From NCBI GenBank assembly GCA_046349635.1, contig JAXMBX010000003.1, forward strand, positions 62,001 through 126,000: a stretch of DNA of 64,000 bases, in the 5' to 3' direction. A model generated the notes under the pieces. That model did not search any database. It worked only from the letters and a program-made list of their open reading frames with translations, and was not told the DNA's origin. Shown piece after piece: positions 37,104 through 44,977 of the stretch. Origin of the DNA: JAXMBX01 sp046349635 (GTDB lineage Bacteria > Planctomycetota > Planctomycetia > Planctomycetales > Planctomycetaceae). The position numbers and the translations under genes were made by a program. Positions within the stretch are counted from its first letter, which is position 1. Every line of letters starts with the position of its first letter.

Positions 37104-39686
37104 CTACTTCCCTCCCCGCTTGTTCGTCTCGAATTCCACCGTCGAGGTGATCCCCCACTGCGACAGAATTCCCTGCACTCGTGCGTAATGCTGGCCGCCT
37201 CCCCGTTCGACGTAGCATTTCGCGGACGGAATCCAGTAGAACGTGTCCGGCGGACTCCCCCACTGCGACGTGTAGTAATCGATGCCGCGCAACAGTTGTT
37301 CCGCCAGCTCATCCCGCGATTCCCCCTGCCCGATCGGAATCCCCACCTTCCCGCCGATGATCACTTCGTTCGGCGTAATCTGGACCGGCACGCTCTTCTC
37401 CAGGCCGATCGTTCCTCGTGCACCGGCTCGTCCCCACCGCTGCCGGGACATGTGCTGGTTGCGCGACGCCGCACCCCCTTCTCCTCCTCCACCCGGCGCA
37501 GCGCCGAAGATCACCGGCGAATCCGGAGTCCCTCCGCGCGGTGCGGGAGCTCCCTGGTTTTGTCCGTTCTTTCCTCCGCTCGGCTTCCGGGGCGTCTCTG
37601 GCTTGGGAGTCGCCTCCTCCGCTTGCGGGATCAGTCTCACGCCGGAATCATCCTCCTCCGGCATTTCTTCCGCTTCTTCTGCGGACGGTTCACCACCAGC
37701 CCCCGGCTGTCCCATCCCGGGTCTTCCCGGTTTCATTCCCGGACGGCCGAGGACACTACCGCGCGGACGTCTCTGCGGACCTCCCGGTCCTTGACCCTGA
37801 TCAGTCCCTTCGTATGGCCCCTGCAGCGACAGCGAATCATCCCCCGGTTGGCCACCTCTCTGTTCTGCATCCTCTGTCATGCGGGGAATGTTCGGCGCTG
37901 CTTCATTCTCGGATTTCAAACTTCCCGTTCCGCGCCGTCCCCCGCGGCCTTGCACGGCTCTCCCCGGCTGAGGGACCAGCGGCCCATTCCCGTCCTCACC
38001 GCTCCCCGCACCCCCGTCTCCTCCCGCGGCACCACCCTCCGTTCCTCCATCATTCCCTAAGCCGATCGGCGCATAGTCCCCACCGTTGCCCCCTCCCGTC
38101 CCGCCGCCGGTACCGGTCCCTCCTCCCACACCTGGACCACCCGCGCCGGTTCCCGGTTCGCGAAACGGATCGCCCCCGCCGCCACCCGGCGCTCCACCTC
38201 CACCCATCCGCGGTCCTCCATCGGACCCGTCAAACGGAGATGACTCCCCGCCGGGCGATCGGCTGTTGGAGACCGGCTGTCCGCGCACTCCCCGTCCCGG
38301 CATCCGTCCTCCACCCGTAGCCCCTCCCACAGAACCACCCGCAGGTCCGCCTGTTGTCCCACCGGTCATTCCACCCGGCAATGAATCTCCCCCTCCCGCG
38401 AATTCGCCCCCTTCTTCACTTCCCCCTCGTCCGCTTCCACCGGGGCTACCCCCGGGGCTACTCCCTCGGCCACCCGCGAATCCCCCGCCATTCCCGCTTC
38501 CTCGGCTTCCCCCCAGACCGTTGCCGCCACCGCTGCGATTTCCCGGTCGGGATCCTGCCTGGATGGGAGACATCGCTTCCAGTGGATCGTTCGCCCGCTG
38601 TTCTTCCAGTTCCTCTCGCGCGTTCGCTTCATTGTTGAATGTCTTGATCTCGATCAGTTCATCCTGAAGCGCCCCCGCTCTTCCGCGCGAAGCCAACACG
38701 GAGTCCCGCGTCCGCAACGCACTTTGGATTTCCTTGACGAGCAGCGTTCGCGCCTTCGGATCCGGAGGCGGGAAATACAACGGATAATCCTCTTCCACCA
38801 GTTCATACCCGAACGGAAACCTCAACCGCGACAGATACCGCCGCGCCACGTAATACGCCACTGTTCCGCTCGGGCGCACAATCATCAGGACATACGGCGG
38901 ATCTTTGGACCCCTGCTCGTCCGGTTGCAAAGCCGCCTGACCCTCCCAGTATTTGGTCAACAGGTCCGCCGCACTCAACAGCGGATTGTATTTCTCCGTG
39001 AACCCCGTCAGGTCCGGTGCTCTCAGCAGCACGTCCTCCGGCAGAATCCGGATCCCCCGCTCCGTGCATTCCAGGAAAATCGGCCGGCGCGTCGTCCCCG
39101 ATTTCCCATCGTAGGGAATCAGCGCGAACTGGTTCTTGGCGTCCGCCAGTTTCTTTTTCTTCTCTTCCAACTGTTGACGAGCGTGGTCCACGTCCTCGTT
39201 CAGTTGGGTTTCTTCCTGTTTCAGTTCCTTCTGCTCACCCGCCATCGCCTGCTTCTGTTCGCGCAGCCGGGTTACCTGCAACTGCAGCGCCCGAAACGCC
39301 GCCTCCGCGGATTCCAGTTGCTGCTTTGCCTTCCGGATCTTCTCTTTCTGTGCCTCCGCCTGCTGCTGCTTTTCGTCCCGCTCCCGTTCCGCATCCAGCA
39401 CCATCCGCTGCCACTTTTTCTTCGTCTCTTCGGATGGCCCCTTCGGCTTTTCAACCTTCGGCTCGGCATCGGGTGTCGGATCGGGAATCCGCAGCAGCTC
39501 CGGCTCGCTCGGCCCCCCCCTCCCATTCTTCGCAGCGCCCTGGGAGGCCAGGTGCTGGTCCACCACCCGCGCTTCGATCTGCGTCGCCGTCACCAGCAGC
39601 AACAGGATCAGCGCCCCCATCGTGCAGATCAGCACCGACAGGAACGGAAAGATCGAACTCGCTTCAGAAGCACGACGACCAGCCAT
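37104..39686 (-). CDS. Large ExbD-like membrane protein with Gly-rich linker
   Basis: 860 residues, intact. ATG 39686 gives MAGRRASEASSIFPFLSVLI with one helix (FPFLSVLICTMGALILLLLV) typical of ExbD. A coiled coil (about residues 85-190) is followed by a folded part (RRPIFLECTERGIRILPEDV; YVLMIVRPSGTVAYYVARRY) and a 400-residue Gly/Pro/Ser-rich disordered region, ending with a conserved C-terminus (SVPVQITPNEVIIGGKVGIP; WGSPPDTFYWIPSAKCYVER). ExbD family members are about 140 residues, so this is a strongly expanded form. The role, perhaps energised transport or envelope coupling, is inferred from the helix only. Confidence 0.78.
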   Translation of the reverse strand: MAGRRASEASSIFPFLSVLICTMGALILLLLVTATQIEARVVDQHLASQGAAKNGRGGPSEPELLRIPDPTPDAEPKVEKPKGPSEETKKKWQRMVLDAERERDEKQQQAEAQKEKIRKAKQQLESAEAAFRALQLQVTRLREQKQAMAGEQKELKQEETQLNEDVDHARQQLEEKKKKLADAKNQFALIPYDGKSGTTRRPIFLECTERGIRILPEDVLLRAPDLTGFTEKYNPLLSAADLLTKYWEGQAALQPDEQGSKDPPYVLMIVRPSGTVAYYVARRYLSRLRFPFGYELVEEDYPLYFPPPDPKARTLLVKEIQSALRTRDSVLASRGRAGALQDELIEIKTFNNEANAREELEEQRANDPLEAMSPIQAGSRPGNRSGGGNGLGGSRGSGNGGGFAGGRGSSPGGSPGGSGRGGSEEGGEFAGGGDSLPGGMTGGTTGGPAGGSVGGATGGGRMPGRGVRGQPVSNSRSPGGESSPFDGSDGGPRMGGGGAPGGGGGDPFREPGTGAGGPGVGGGTGTGGGTGGGNGGDYAPIGLGNDGGTEGGAAGGDGGAGSGEDGNGPLVPQPGRAVQGRGGRRGTGSLKSENEAAPNIPRMTEDAEQRGGQPGDDSLSLQGPYEGTDQGQGPGGPQRRPRGSVLGRPGMKPGRPGMGQPGAGGEPSAEEAEEMPEEDDSGVRLIPQAEEATPKPETPRKPSGGKNGQNQGAPAPRGGTPDSPVIFGAAPGGGGEGGAASRNQHMSRQRWGRAGARGTIGLEKSVPVQITPNEVIIGGKVGIPIGQGESRDELAEQLLRGIDYYTSQWGSPPDTFYWIPSAKCYVERGGGQHYARVQGILSQWGITSTVEFETNKRGGK

Positions 39687-40129
39687 AAGGGATCACGCAC
39701 TCTTCAGAGGGAATGCCGTAAACCACCGGCGAGGAACGCTCGTCGGTATAATCGGAATAATCGACCTGTTTTGACGGAAGGTTGAAGAAAAGCGAGCGCA
39801 GCAGAGGAGACTTGAGAAGAGTTAACCTCCACGCGGCAGGAGTTTTAGGACGAAACCGCCCCCCCGGTCAACCCGTGATGCTCACTGTGGAGAAATAGGC
39901 GATCCAGGAAGCCCGCTGCCCCCTGTTAGCTGTGAAAATAGGAGGAATGGGGTCTGTGTGTCAGATCTCCCTTGGCACGGCCCTCAAGAGGACATGTGTG
40001 GCGGGGGCGCTCCGCAACGCGGAAGCCCCCGAAGCGAGATCGCATTGCGTTTATCTGTAGCGTCTGTCGCGTTAAAAACTTCGGACAAATCATCGATTTA
40101 GACGCGACACTAAAGCGCAACACACTCTA
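39687..40129. other. Intergenic region upstream of the ExbD-like operon and the tRNA array
   Basis: Contains a strong hairpin at 40003-40030 (GGGGGC ... TCCGC-AAC-GCGGA ... CCCCC) and then R6 at 40038-40110. Otherwise no gene is seen. Promoters for both directions should lie here. Confidence 0.5.
40038..40110 (+). repeat. R6 palindromic repeat at left edge of the tRNA array
   Basis: AGATCGCATTGCGTTTAT, then GCGTCTGTCGCG, AATCATCGATTT and GACGCGACAC. Another R6 copy (41520-41599) closes the array on the right. Confidence 0.75.
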
Positions 40130-40202
40130 GGCCCGTTGGACTTCTGGAGAGGTCATCAGCCTTTCACGCTGAACAGGTTGGGTTCGAATCCCACACGGGT
40201 CG
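40130..40202 (+). tRNA. tRNA-Glu (TTC)
   Basis: 73 nt. Acceptor GGCCCGT pairs with ACGGGTC; anticodon loop CTTTCAC within stem TCAGC/GCTGA; T arm GGTTCGAATCC. No encoded CCA. First member of the array. Confidence 0.85.
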
Positions 40203-40259
40203 CTATGCCTTGAGAACTCGAAGCACTTCGCTCTTTGACAATTCGGCGACCAAATTCAG

Positions 40260-40330
40260 GCACTCATGATGTAACGGCAGCGTGCCGCCTTGCCAGGGCG
40301 GAGGTGCGGGTTCGATTCCCGCTGAGTGTT
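40260..40330 (+). tRNA. tRNA-Gly (GCC)
   Basis: 71 nt. Acceptor GCACTCA/TGAGTGT; anticodon loop TTGCCAG in stem CCGCC/GGCGG; T arm GGTTCGATTCC. No encoded CCA. Confidence 0.88.
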
Positions 40331-40348
40331 TCCGGAATTCTGTTCAAT

Positions 40349-40424
40349 CAGCGTGTAGGAAAGCCTGGCTCAATCCGCGTGCCTTGGGAGCACGAGACCG
40401 TCGGTTCGAATCCGACCGCGCTGA
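40349..40424 (+). tRNA. tRNA-Pro (TGG)
   Basis: 76 nt. Acceptor CAGCGTG/CGCGCTG; anticodon loop CTTGGGA in stem CGTGC/GCACG; T arm GGTTCGAATCC. No encoded CCA. Confidence 0.88.
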
Positions 40425-40532
40425 CTGGTAATTGAAACCGTTTCATAACCCGGTTGTGCCTGTTCTGAAGTGGTGCATTGTCGAGCACTTCTCACGCATC
40501 AGAGAGTTATGAAACATATTGAGAGATTTGAT

Positions 40533-40607
40533 TGCGGTGGAGTCCGTGTTGGTACGGGCGGGCGGCTGTTAACCGTCGTGACGCAGGTTCGATTCCTGCC
40601 TCCGCAG
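40533..40607 (+). tRNA. tRNA-Asn (GTT)
   Basis: 75 nt. Anticodon loop CTGTTAA in stem GGCGG/CCGTC; T arm GGTTCGATTCC; acceptor TGCGGTG/CTCCGCA with one mismatch. Confidence 0.8.
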
Positions 40608-40624
40608 CTTCCACAACAACTCTG

Positions 40625-40710
40625 GGAAGTCATCCGGCTGGTTGAGGAGCCTGTCTCGAAAACAGGTGGCAAGTCATTCTTGCTTGTGGGTTCGAGTCCC
40701 ACGGCTTCCG
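40625..40710 (+). tRNA. tRNA-Ser (CGA)
   Basis: 86 nt with a long variable arm, as expected for Ser. Acceptor GGAAGTC/GGCTTCC; anticodon loop CTCGAAA in stem CCTGT/ACAGG. Confidence 0.85.
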
Positions 40711-40727
40711 CTCATACGAAAAAACTC

Positions 40728-40802
40728 TGCGGGGTAGTTTCTGCTGGTAGAAATGCGTGGCTTTGAACCACGCGTCCGCAGGTTCGATTCCTGCCCCCGC
40801 AA
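40728..40802 (+). tRNA. tRNA-Gln (TTG)
   Basis: 75 nt. Acceptor TGCGGGG/CCCCGCA; anticodon loop CTTTGAA in stem CGTGG/CCACG; T arm GGTTCGATTCC. Confidence 0.88.
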
Positions 40803-40836
40803 TCGAGAACGTCGCAAAGAAACATTCGTTTCCCGA

Positions 40837-40910
40837 TGCGGGACAGTCGCTGCTGGTAGTGACGCCGGGCCCTGACCCCGGAGGCGTTGGTTCGATTCCA
40901 ACTCCCGCAG
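40837..40910 (+). tRNA. tRNA-Gln (CTG), with C33
   Basis: 74 nt. Acceptor TGCGGGA/TCCCGCA; stem CCGGG/CCCGG encloses CCCTGAC, so the anticodon reads CTG but the nearly invariant T33 is C. Either a base error or an unusual tRNA. Confidence 0.75.
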
Positions 40911-40922
40911 TTTTGTGCACAG

Positions 40923-40996
40923 GCCCGGGTACGCCAACTGGCCGAGCGATCCGGCTTAAAACCGGATGACTGCGGGTTCGAATCCCGCCCTGGGTA
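40923..40996 (+). tRNA. tRNA with TAA anticodon (Leu codon) and short variable loop
   Basis: 74 nt. Acceptor GCCCGGG/CCTGGGT; anticodon loop CTTAAAA in stem TCCGG/CCGGA. The variable loop has only five bases (TGACT), whereas normal bacterial tRNA-Leu has a long arm. A non-canonical, phage- or array-like form. Confidence 0.7.
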
Positions 40997-41011
40997 CTGA
41001 CGACTTCACGC

Positions 41012-41087
41012 GGCACGGTACGCAAACTGGCAAAGCGGCAAAGCTCAAAACTTTGTGAGGCTGTGGGTTCGACTCCCACCCGTGTCA
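41012..41087 (+). tRNA. tRNA with CAA anticodon (Leu codon) and short variable loop
   Basis: 76 nt. Acceptor GGCACGG/CCGTGTC; anticodon loop CTCAAAA in stem CAAAG/CTTTG. It shares the D-arm TACGCAAACTGGCAAAGC with the gene at 41418 and lacks the long variable arm of tRNA-Leu. Confidence 0.7.
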
Positions 41088-41110
41088 CTCTCAATTTCTG
41101 AAACTCTTCT

Positions 41111-41197
41111 GGGTTGCGCTCCCCACGGCGGCCTGTAACACCGTTGTCAAAAAACAAGTGGGGTGGATGACGAGAGGTTCAACTCCTTCACAACCCA
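41111..41197 (+). tRNA. Degenerate tRNA-like sequence (Tyr GTA or Thr TGT)
   Basis: Six-base acceptor GGGTTG/CAACCC frames an 87-nt element with CCTGTAACA near the anticodon position, but the D arm and T arm pair poorly. Possibly a degenerate Tyr-type gene with a long variable arm. The identity is not settled. Confidence 0.4.
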
Positions 41198-41220
41198 ATA
41201 TTCTCTTCTCGCTTTCAACA

Positions 41221-41302
41221 CACTCAGGACCAAGTGGTAGACACGCGACGCTCAGAACGTCGAGCCTCCGTGAGGGCATGGGAGTTCGAATCTCCCCGTC
41301 AT
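41221..41302 (+). tRNA. tRNA-Leu (CAG), 5' acceptor strand not matching
   Basis: Anticodon loop CTCAGAA in stem CGACG/CGTCG; a long variable arm (CCTC/GAGG); T arm GGGAG/CTCCC with TTCGAAT. The 5' acceptor strand does not pair with the 3' strand, so it may be truncated or damaged. Confidence 0.65.
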
Positions 41303-41327
41303 TTCAAAACGCCGTCATCGAAGCTGG

Positions 41328-41386
41328 GCAGGTGCCCCACCGGCTCTCATAAGGCCGGACCTCCCGGTTCGATACCGGGGCCTGCA
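41328..41386 (+). tRNA. tRNA-like with CAT anticodon, lacking a D arm
   Basis: 59 nt. Acceptor GCAGGT/GCCTGC; anticodon loop CTCATAA in stem CGGCT/GGCCG; T arm CCCGG/CCGGG. Only seven bases separate acceptor from anticodon stem, so the D arm is missing. Confidence 0.5.
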
Positions 41387-41417
41387 ACTCTCACCGGATG
41401 CCAATATCATCCCGGCA

Positions 41418-41495
41418 GGCCGAGTACGCAATCTGGCAAAGCGGCCAGGTCGGGAGAGTCTGGCGGATCGCGGGTTCGACTTTCCACCTCGGTCA
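41418..41495 (+). tRNA. tRNA-like, anticodon uncertain (GGA or GGG region)
   Basis: 78 nt. Acceptor GGCCGAG/CTCGGTC pairs fully; the D-arm repeats TACGCAATCTGGCAAAGC of the previous class. The anticodon stem (CCAGG/TCTGG) encloses nine bases, TCGGGAGAG, so the reading is ambiguous. The T arm is imperfect. Confidence 0.5.
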
Positions 41496-41519
41496 CTCTT
41501 CGTCCTGTATGAATGATTA

Positions 41520-41599
41520 TTTCACGCTTTTCGGCAGCGTCTGTCGCGGGATGTTTGTGTTAAATAATTGCTTATCATGACGCGACGCAAGGCGTGAAA
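41520..41599 (+). repeat. R6 palindromic repeat at right edge of the tRNA array
   Basis: TTTCACGC at the left pairs with GCGTGAAA at the right; GCGTCTGTCGCG and GACGCGACGC form an inner stem. Same core as the copy at 40038-40110. Confidence 0.75.
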
Positions 41600-41708
41600 C
41601 GCTTCGATTCCATCCGACGACTGTGGTTCCGCGGAAGCCCGGCGGTTACGTGTTGTACAAAAAAATCTCACGATTGAGCCTCGGGAACTCGTCACCGCGG
41701 CCCCGCTT

Positions 41709-42450
41709 GTGCCAGGGAGCTGGGTTACTCCTAACTCACCAACTCAGGTTTCCCTGTTTTTAGGCGTCAGTTTTTCGACTGCTCTTCGGCCTTCGGAGCG
41801 TGCATCTTGCAAAACTCCCTCCCACAATGTCAATATCTCTGATCCTGCAAAATACCGAGAGTTTCACAGACTCGCCAAGAACCCACTCACGACGACCTGC
41901 GTCCACTCTTTTCAAGAGGTCCTCGACGTCATGAAAGAGGGTTCCGATCTGGCGTGCTGCCTAACTTGCGCGGCATTTCTTGAGAAGTGGATCGGAATTG
42001 CGCTTCACCGCGATGACGAAGAAAACCTCAAACACGTACCATCCCAAGCAGCAGCCCGCGCGAGCACGCACTTTATTCACTGAAACGATGTTTCATAATA
42101 TTGAAGTCGTGCAAGGCATCAGAAATTATTTCGCGCATCATCACCGCCAGGTCACATTCGACTCACCTGAAGTCGCTCAACGATGTTCTCGACTGATCGA
42201 CCAGAAGCACCCGATTAGACTGATCCGATCCGACGAAAAGAGCGTTTCATGGCAGTTGGGTGGAAATACGGAAACTTCCGCAAACAATCGAGAACGCTTT
42301 TCGGTAATCGTTTCTTGGCTGTGCTGGACCATCTACGCCACTCTCCCGAACTCTCATGCGGCTTGTAACACTGAGATGGGTCGCTATTGGCCTCGCCTGC
42401 CGGAGCGGATTCAACTGATCAAAGCCGATTTCCAGAATCCGCCTGACTGA
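41709..42450 (+). CDS. MltR-like/DUF4145-like protein (frameshifted)
   Basis: Joined frames read SDPAKYREFHRLAKNPLTTT, then DLACCLTCAAFLEKWIGIAL, then after a frame change near 42040 FHNIEVVQGIRNYFAHHHRQ and VTFDSPEVAQRCSRLI. The IRNYFAH segment with following acidic and Cys positions matches the MltR (mannitol-repressor-like) and DUF4145 families, helical proteins linked to regulation or defence. The real start is unclear; ATG 41826 in another frame is possible. It follows the tRNA array and could be accessory. Confidence 0.55.
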
Positions 42451-42989
42451 CGATCTCCTGGTCGACTAAAACCCGGTCTCGCCAGAGCGCGCCTGAACGC
42501 AACGTAGAATCGCCGCCTGTTTTCGATCTCCGGCCCTTTACCCATCTTGCCTATAACCTCCTGAGAGACATAGACCATCTTCGCATGACCAGGGCAGTTG
42601 CTGTAAGGTCTTCCGCTTCTTCAAACGCGTCCGCATCCTTCCAGGCGAATACGTCGTCACTGGTCTTGGCGAGTGGTTCCACGATCAGAATGCCGCTTCC
42701 CTGCCACTTCCCGTGGCTGGTGACCGGTAAGAATGGACAAAGCGGCAATGGATCGCAGAGAGAATCTCCTGCTCAGAATCCATCACCGACCGTAAGGTCT
42801 GTGTAGTTTTTGCGGCCCAAAGACATAGTCATCTGCTCACCCTCGAGATGACCGTCTCCCCAGAGCGCGCCAAAACGAGCTTTGGCGCGTCGGCTTCCCT
42901 GATTCAATCGATCCGATTCCCCATTTACCACCCTCCCCCGGAGCAGCTACGATAGAAGTTTCCCGTAAGACTTCGACACGAGGGCATCC
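42451..42989. other. Intergenic region with a weak minus-strand ORF and a hairpin
   Basis: A minus-strand reading from 42825 gives MTMSLGRKNYTDLTVGDGF, an in-frame TGA, then SHGKWQGSGILIVEPLAKTS and DDVFAWKDADAFEEAEDL to 42551. It may be a small decayed gene. A clear hairpin (CGCGCCAAA/TTTGGCGCG) lies at 42866-42889. Confidence 0.35.
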
Positions 42990-43451
42990 ATGTTTCAGTT
43001 TTTTCGCTGCGGCAAGCGCCGCTCCATTCCCCGCAACAATTTCCACACTGTTGATTCCCTTGAGCAGAGGGCGCTGCTCAGTCATGGATCGGGACATGTC
43101 CACGCTGATGTCGCTCCCGCTCATGTTGCTCCACATTCGGCGACGCCTGCGAATTTCTCCGGCACTTGGACAATGCTCAATCCTAGCTTTGCCGTTCTGA
43201 AAATTGTTCAAAATGGAAAGAGCGTCACGGCTGAATTCGACTATGCGGTTATTTCTAATCCATTTGCCTTGGAAGGGAAGGTCAGCGGGACAAAACTCCA
43301 TCTCGCCGGGAAAGGCACCTTTGTTGAACCGAATTCGGTCGTGACAGCCAAAATCACTCTGATCGATCCGAAACATTTTGATGGAACCGGTACGTTGAAA
43401 GTGAGCGGAAGTCCCAAAGAACACGTGCAGTGGATTGGCTTCTTGCCCTGA
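42990..43451 (+). CDS. Small protein with the planctomycete LEQRALLS N-terminal motif
   Basis: 153 residues, intact. After a basic N-terminus comes VDSLEQRALLSHGSGHVHAD. The LExRxLLS sequence is the recognised N-terminal motif of many secreted planctomycete proteins, seen where a signal would be expected. The rest is a lipocalin-like beta-barrel (NFSGTWTMLNPSFAVLKIVQ; SVTAEFDYAVISNPFALEGK; GKGTFVEPNSVVTAKITLID). I infer an exported small beta protein of unknown role. The first R7 double hairpin starts 8 bp after the stop and probably ends its transcript. Confidence 0.7.
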   Translation: MFQFFRCGKRRSIPRNNFHTVDSLEQRALLSHGSGHVHADVAPAHVAPHSATPANFSGTWTMLNPSFAVLKIVQNGKSVTAEFDYAVISNPFALEGKVSGTKLHLAGKGTFVEPNSVVTAKITLIDPKHFDGTGTLKVSGSPKEHVQWIGFLP

Positions 43452-43459
43452 TGTCCGGG

Positions 43460-43550
43460 TTGACGCTCTTACTAAGATTCGGATGAGAGATTTTGCCATC
43501 TCTCGCGGATGACCCTGTGGGCAGTTGCTTGCGGGGTCTTCCGCTTTTTT
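43460..43550 (+). ncRNA. R7 twin-hairpin element, copy 1 (candidate small RNA or terminator)
   Basis: Stem 1 is GAGAGAT/ATCTCTC at 43484. Stem 2 is GCGGA-GACCC paired with GGGTC-TCCGC around TGTGGGCAGTTGCTTGCG, followed by six T residues. TTGACG stands at its start. The second copy at 47298-47387 keeps the fold. Confidence 0.55.
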
Positions 43551-43782
43551 GTCTATGTCAGTCATTCGTCCGCCGTCCGAAGACCTGCCACGTACCGTCA
43601 GCATTGCAAATTCGTTGCCTCCGTGAGTAAGGCCTTTTCAAGGGGCCGGAATCAAGACGGATTCGCCACCCATGTAACAACGATCGCCTAATCATTGCGG
43701 GATGCTTTGCGATCCGCGAAGGGAGCCGCACGGTCGGTTCGGGAGTTGTGACCCAGATCCTCGGTGAATGATGTGGTCAAGA

Positions 43783-43818
43783 CCCGTCGGCGGTGGAAAA
43801 ACCGCCGACGGCATTTTC
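43783..43818 (+). terminator. Strong intrinsic terminator
   Basis: CGTCGGCGGT pairs with ACCGCCGACG in a perfect 10-bp stem with a GGAAAA loop, then ATTTTCTT. Bidirectional potential; it faces the end of the minus-strand gene at 43864. Confidence 0.75.
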
Positions 43819-43863
43819 TTGAGTTAGAAGTTTGAGGTTTCCCGCGGAAAACCTCGGCTCTCG

Positions 43864-44328
43864 TCAGATGAGAGCTTGCAGAGCCAACCGAAGTCGCATC
43901 GCCTCGATTTCGAAATGCTGTTTGCGGGCTCGATCAATCAGTCGTTCGAGATCCAGATCGACGGGATGCACATTCGTTTCCCGAAGACTCTTTAAAACCT
44001 CCCACAAAGCCAGCTTCCCCAGCACACCCAGGGCCAGCATCTCAAACGCTTCAAACAGGCCCATTGGCTCACTCAATTGTAGTTTGAACCGGCTTGCTTT
44101 CTGCGCCACCCATCCCGACATATTTTTCCAGGGACTTTCTGTGCCCCCGATTCTTTCTTGATAAGTCCTCAAAATGTCCCGATCGGCCTCAATCTCCCGC
44201 ACAATTTCCGCAGAGAAAGATGCCACGGTTGGATCCAGGCTTTGCTGACTCAAATCCTGCAACAGGCTGATGGCAAACTGTGCTCCCATCAAGTGGTCGC
44301 AAAGATAAACCTGCAGTGAATCAGTCAT
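43864..44328 (-). CDS. Helical hypothetical protein
   Basis: ATG 44328 (MTDSLQVYLCDHLMGAQFAI) overlaps the isochorismatase-family stop by 8 bp, so the two are coupled. 154 residues, all alpha-helical by appearance, with MGAQFAISLLQDLSQQSLDP and EIVREIEADRDILRTYQERI. It resembles ferritin-like four-helix bundles, but the metal-binding residues are not clear. Function is unknown; it ends an SDR-isochorismatase operon. Confidence 0.6.
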   Translation of the reverse strand: MTDSLQVYLCDHLMGAQFAISLLQDLSQQSLDPTVASFSAEIVREIEADRDILRTYQERIGGTESPWKNMSGWVAQKASRFKLQLSEPMGLFEAFEMLALGVLGKLALWEVLKSLRETNVHPVDLDLERLIDRARKQHFEIEAMRLRLALQALI

Positions 44329-44953
44329 GGAAGTCTTTCTCCTTTGCAAACTCCCTCTCGGTAAGCATGTCTGCCCTCAATTCCTCCGACGAACCAATAT
44401 CCGCTTTCAGCACCCGTGCAATCTGCCTTAATGCGTTTCGGTGGTCCTCGTCTCTGAAGGCAGCCACACAGTCACTCGGCACCCACAGGCGATAATCCCG
44501 CATATAGGCATCATTCGCGGTGAACAAGACGCAGTTGTCCGTCGTGATTCCTGTCAGGATCAGTGTCCGCGCCTGCAGGTATCTCAGCAGGGTTTCCAAA
44601 GTCGTGGCAAAAAATCCGGAATGCTTTGGTTTCAGGACGAAATAATCATCCTCATCCGGGTGGAGAATCTCCACCAGCTTCCTCCCCCTCACGCCATCTT
44701 CCAGGCAGTGATCGATCTGGGCCTGAAAATCGGACCGCCATCGACCAAAGTTGTCGTTCACATAGATCGCCGGAATTTTCTCCACACGGCATCGCCGCTT
44801 TAAATCTGCAATTTTCTCCGCCATCTCCAGCGCTCGGGGTAAAAACTCCCTCCCCTCTGGAAACTCAAGATCGTTGATGACGTCGATAATCAGCAGCACA
44901 ACCGGCGAGGTGTCGGGAACATTGCCATGCAGGGTGGCGCTGGTCTTTCTCAT
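44321..44953 (-). CDS. Isochorismatase-family cysteine hydrolase
   Basis: 210 residues, intact. Catalytic triad is visible: Asp in VVLLIIDVINDLEFPEG, Lys in DYFVLKPKHSGFFATTLETL, and Cys in LILTGITTDNCVLFTANDAY with the cis-peptide before it. Such enzymes hydrolyse amide or vinyl-ether bonds (nicotinamidase, isochorismatase and others); the substrate cannot be told. It lies 24 bp after the SDR gene and overlaps the following gene, an operon of three. Confidence 0.9.
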   Translation of the reverse strand: MRKTSATLHGNVPDTSPVVLLIIDVINDLEFPEGREFLPRALEMAEKIADLKRRCRVEKIPAIYVNDNFGRWRSDFQAQIDHCLEDGVRGRKLVEILHPDEDDYFVLKPKHSGFFATTLETLLRYLQARTLILTGITTDNCVLFTANDAYMRDYRLWVPSDCVAAFRDEDHRNALRQIARVLKADIGSSEELRADMLTEREFAKEKDFHD

Positions 44954-44977
44954 CAGATGCCTTCCATCCCCATCTCG

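Noticed and set aside
40003..40030. GGGGGC/GCCCCC hairpin considered as an intrinsic terminator
   Set aside because: No T run follows on either strand; kept only as a structured site next to R6.
40130..41495. Small ORFs across the tRNA region (for example 40470-40766 and 40630-41157)
   Set aside because: They simply translate tRNA genes and spacers.
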